Positions 63,390 to 64,000 of a stretch of DNA of 64,000 bases are shown here, piece after piece. The stretch is from Chryseolinea sp. Its GTDB lineage: Bacteria > Bacteroidota > Bacteroidia > Cytophagales > Cyclobacteriaceae. A program made the translations under genes and the position numbers. The stretch's first letter is position 1. The number at the start of each line of letters is the position of its first letter. A model generated the notes under the pieces. It saw nothing but the letters and a program-made list of their open reading frames with translations. It was not told the origin of the DNA and made no database searches. Location: the NCBI GenBank assembly GCA_025923195.1, contig JAICGJ010000007.1, positions 18,022-82,021 on the forward strand, read 5' to 3'.

Positions 63390-63833
63390 ATGGTCATCAG
63401 AATATTCGACAACGAGTTTCTCTCTTGTGAACTGGACGATTCATTGCCGGTTTTGCGACACTACTGGAAAAAAGCGCCGCCAGGGGAGCAATTCAGATTG
63501 AAACTGCTCAAAGTATTGGAAGAATACAAAGTGCTATGCAAGACTTTTAAGGGGCTTGCCTGGCTAGCGGATACTACACAACTCGGTGAACTTGATGAGG
63601 AGACGGAAACCTGGTTGGTAGAGGAATGGGAGGACCTGCTGTTTGCGGAAGCAGGCGTAAAAATCCATGCTGTCATTTTAGGTGAAAGCATCTTTGCAGA
63701 CTATCCCATGGAGAATTTTAAGCTAGATGCTGAACAAAAATTTCAGGACTACAATGTGCATCTGGGAGTTTTCTCAAACGAAGAGGAAGCGTATGCATGG
63801 ATTAAAGAACAACAGATGCTTATAGTTAATTGA
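63390..63833 (+). CDS. SpoIIAA/STAS-like small protein
   Basis: 147 residues, acidic, cytoplasmic. The pattern GLAWLADTTQLGELDEETET, then VKIHAVILGESIFADYPMEN and VHLGVFSNEEEAYAWIKEQ, fits the STAS/SEC14-like (SpoIIAA-like) family seen in Bacteroidota, where the sheet-helix fold often acts as a signalling or binding module. The usual phosphorylated serine is not obvious. It stands alone, convergent with the tRNA-Asn gene. Confidence 0.65.
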   Translation: MVIRIFDNEFLSCELDDSLPVLRHYWKKAPPGEQFRLKLLKVLEEYKVLCKTFKGLAWLADTTQLGELDEETETWLVEEWEDLLFAEAGVKIHAVILGESIFADYPMENFKLDAEQKFQDYNVHLGVFSNEEEAYAWIKEQQMLIVN

Positions 63834-63882
63834 AGTGGTGAGGCGAGGGCTCAGCTACTATTTTTTGAGTAGAAAAGCCCAT

Positions 63883-63911
63883 AAAAAAGGCAGTTAGCCT
63901 AGTAACTGCCT
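63883..63911 (-). terminator. Terminator downstream of tRNA-Asn
   Basis: AGGCAGTTA (63888-63896) and TAACTGCCT (63903-63911) pair perfectly around a six-base loop; six T residues follow on the minus strand (63888-63883). Confidence 0.85.
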
Positions 63912-63922
63912 GAAAATCACTG

Positions 63923-63996
63923 CTCCTCCTCTTGGACTTGAACCAAGGACCCTCTGATTAACAGTCAGATGCTCTAACCAGCTGAGCTAAGGAGGA
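63923..63996 (-). tRNA. trnN: tRNA-Asn (GTT anticodon)
   Basis: The 74-base minus-strand sequence folds into a complete cloverleaf: acceptor TCCTCCT with AGGAGGA, D-arm TAGCTCAGCTGGTTAGAGCA, anticodon loop CTGTTAA with anticodon GTT (plus-strand complement at 63960-63962), T-arm GGTTCAAGTCC, discriminator G. The CCA end is not encoded (GCA follows). It reads asparagine codons AAC and AAU. A terminator follows. Confidence 0.97.
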
Positions 63997-64000
63997 ATTC

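Noticed and set aside
1..64000. Prophage, integron or insertion sequence
   Set aside because: No transposase, integrase, phage structural gene or terminal inverted repeats flanked by target duplications were found.

Overview
The window is a chromosomal stretch of a Bacteroidota bacterium, most likely order Cytophagales (Chryseolinea/Ohtaekwangia-like). The taxonomic call is inference from: a type IX secretion C-terminal sorting domain, a large SusC-like TonB receptor, a RemB/Wzi-type outer-membrane protein, a eukaryote-like type II glutamine synthetase, LytS/LytTR and 'SHNLRAPL'-type signalling proteins, and promoters of the Bacteroidota form TTTG-N19-TAnnTTTG. GC content looks moderate (low-to-mid 40s %), coding density is high, and I see no prophage, insertion sequence, CRISPR array or rRNA operon. 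One tRNA-Asn closes the right edge.

Layout. 1-2.8 kb: a three-gene RimK-like ATP-grasp / GCS2-type ligase / N-formylglutamate amidohydrolase cluster (left gene cut by the window edge), a plausible peptide-like metabolite pathway. 2.8-3.9 kb: ECF sigma factor with a coupled membrane protein. 4-12 kb: GH51 arabinofuranosidase, hemA, a helix-hairpin-helix membrane protein overlapping a 1.36k-residue DUF4011 superfamily 1 helicase whose C-terminus looks like a decayed Vsr-type nuclease. 12-17 kb: SET-domain protein, then nitrogen assimilation (Amt, porin, GSII) with two families of spaced direct repeats upstream of amt. 17.5-20.6 kb: asparagine synthase divergent from a second GCS2 (YbdK-like) ligase. 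20.6-23.8 kb: small membrane and secreted proteins, about 1 kb of non-coding or decayed DNA, NlpC/P60 lipoprotein. 24-32 kb: glycosylasparaginase, CutC, TonB receptor with an unusual C-terminal add-on domain, LytS/LytTR pair, sugar C-methyltransferase. 32-40 kb: SDR protein, ComM, MsbA-like exporter with a Wzi/RemB-like barrel, L31. 40-45.5 kb: co-directional housekeeping run (GlmU-like, HolB, HemC, cyclophilin lipoprotein, SDR reductase). 45.5-64 kb: amino-acid permease, a two-component operon whose first kinase has collapsed to a 53-residue remnant, PafA-type phosphatase, WG-repeat protein, orphan response regulator, ALDH7, HtrA, Hsp20, a giant secreted PQQ-type dehydrogenase, tRNA-Asn.

Themes. 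Glutamate, asparagine and ammonium chemistry recurs: two GCS2 ligases, RimK-like ligase, formylglutamate hydrolase, GSII, Amt, asparagine synthase, glycosylasparaginase, HemA. The most unusual non-coding signal is a set of intergenic inverted repeats (3.9, 23.8, 25.0, 35.7 kb, and a decayed one at 39.7 kb), each built from a different short repeated word yet sharing one architecture: a repetitive arm, a spacer, and its reverse complement ending next to the neighbouring gene. The other strong oddities are the collapsed histidine kinase and the helicase with the decayed nuclease domain.
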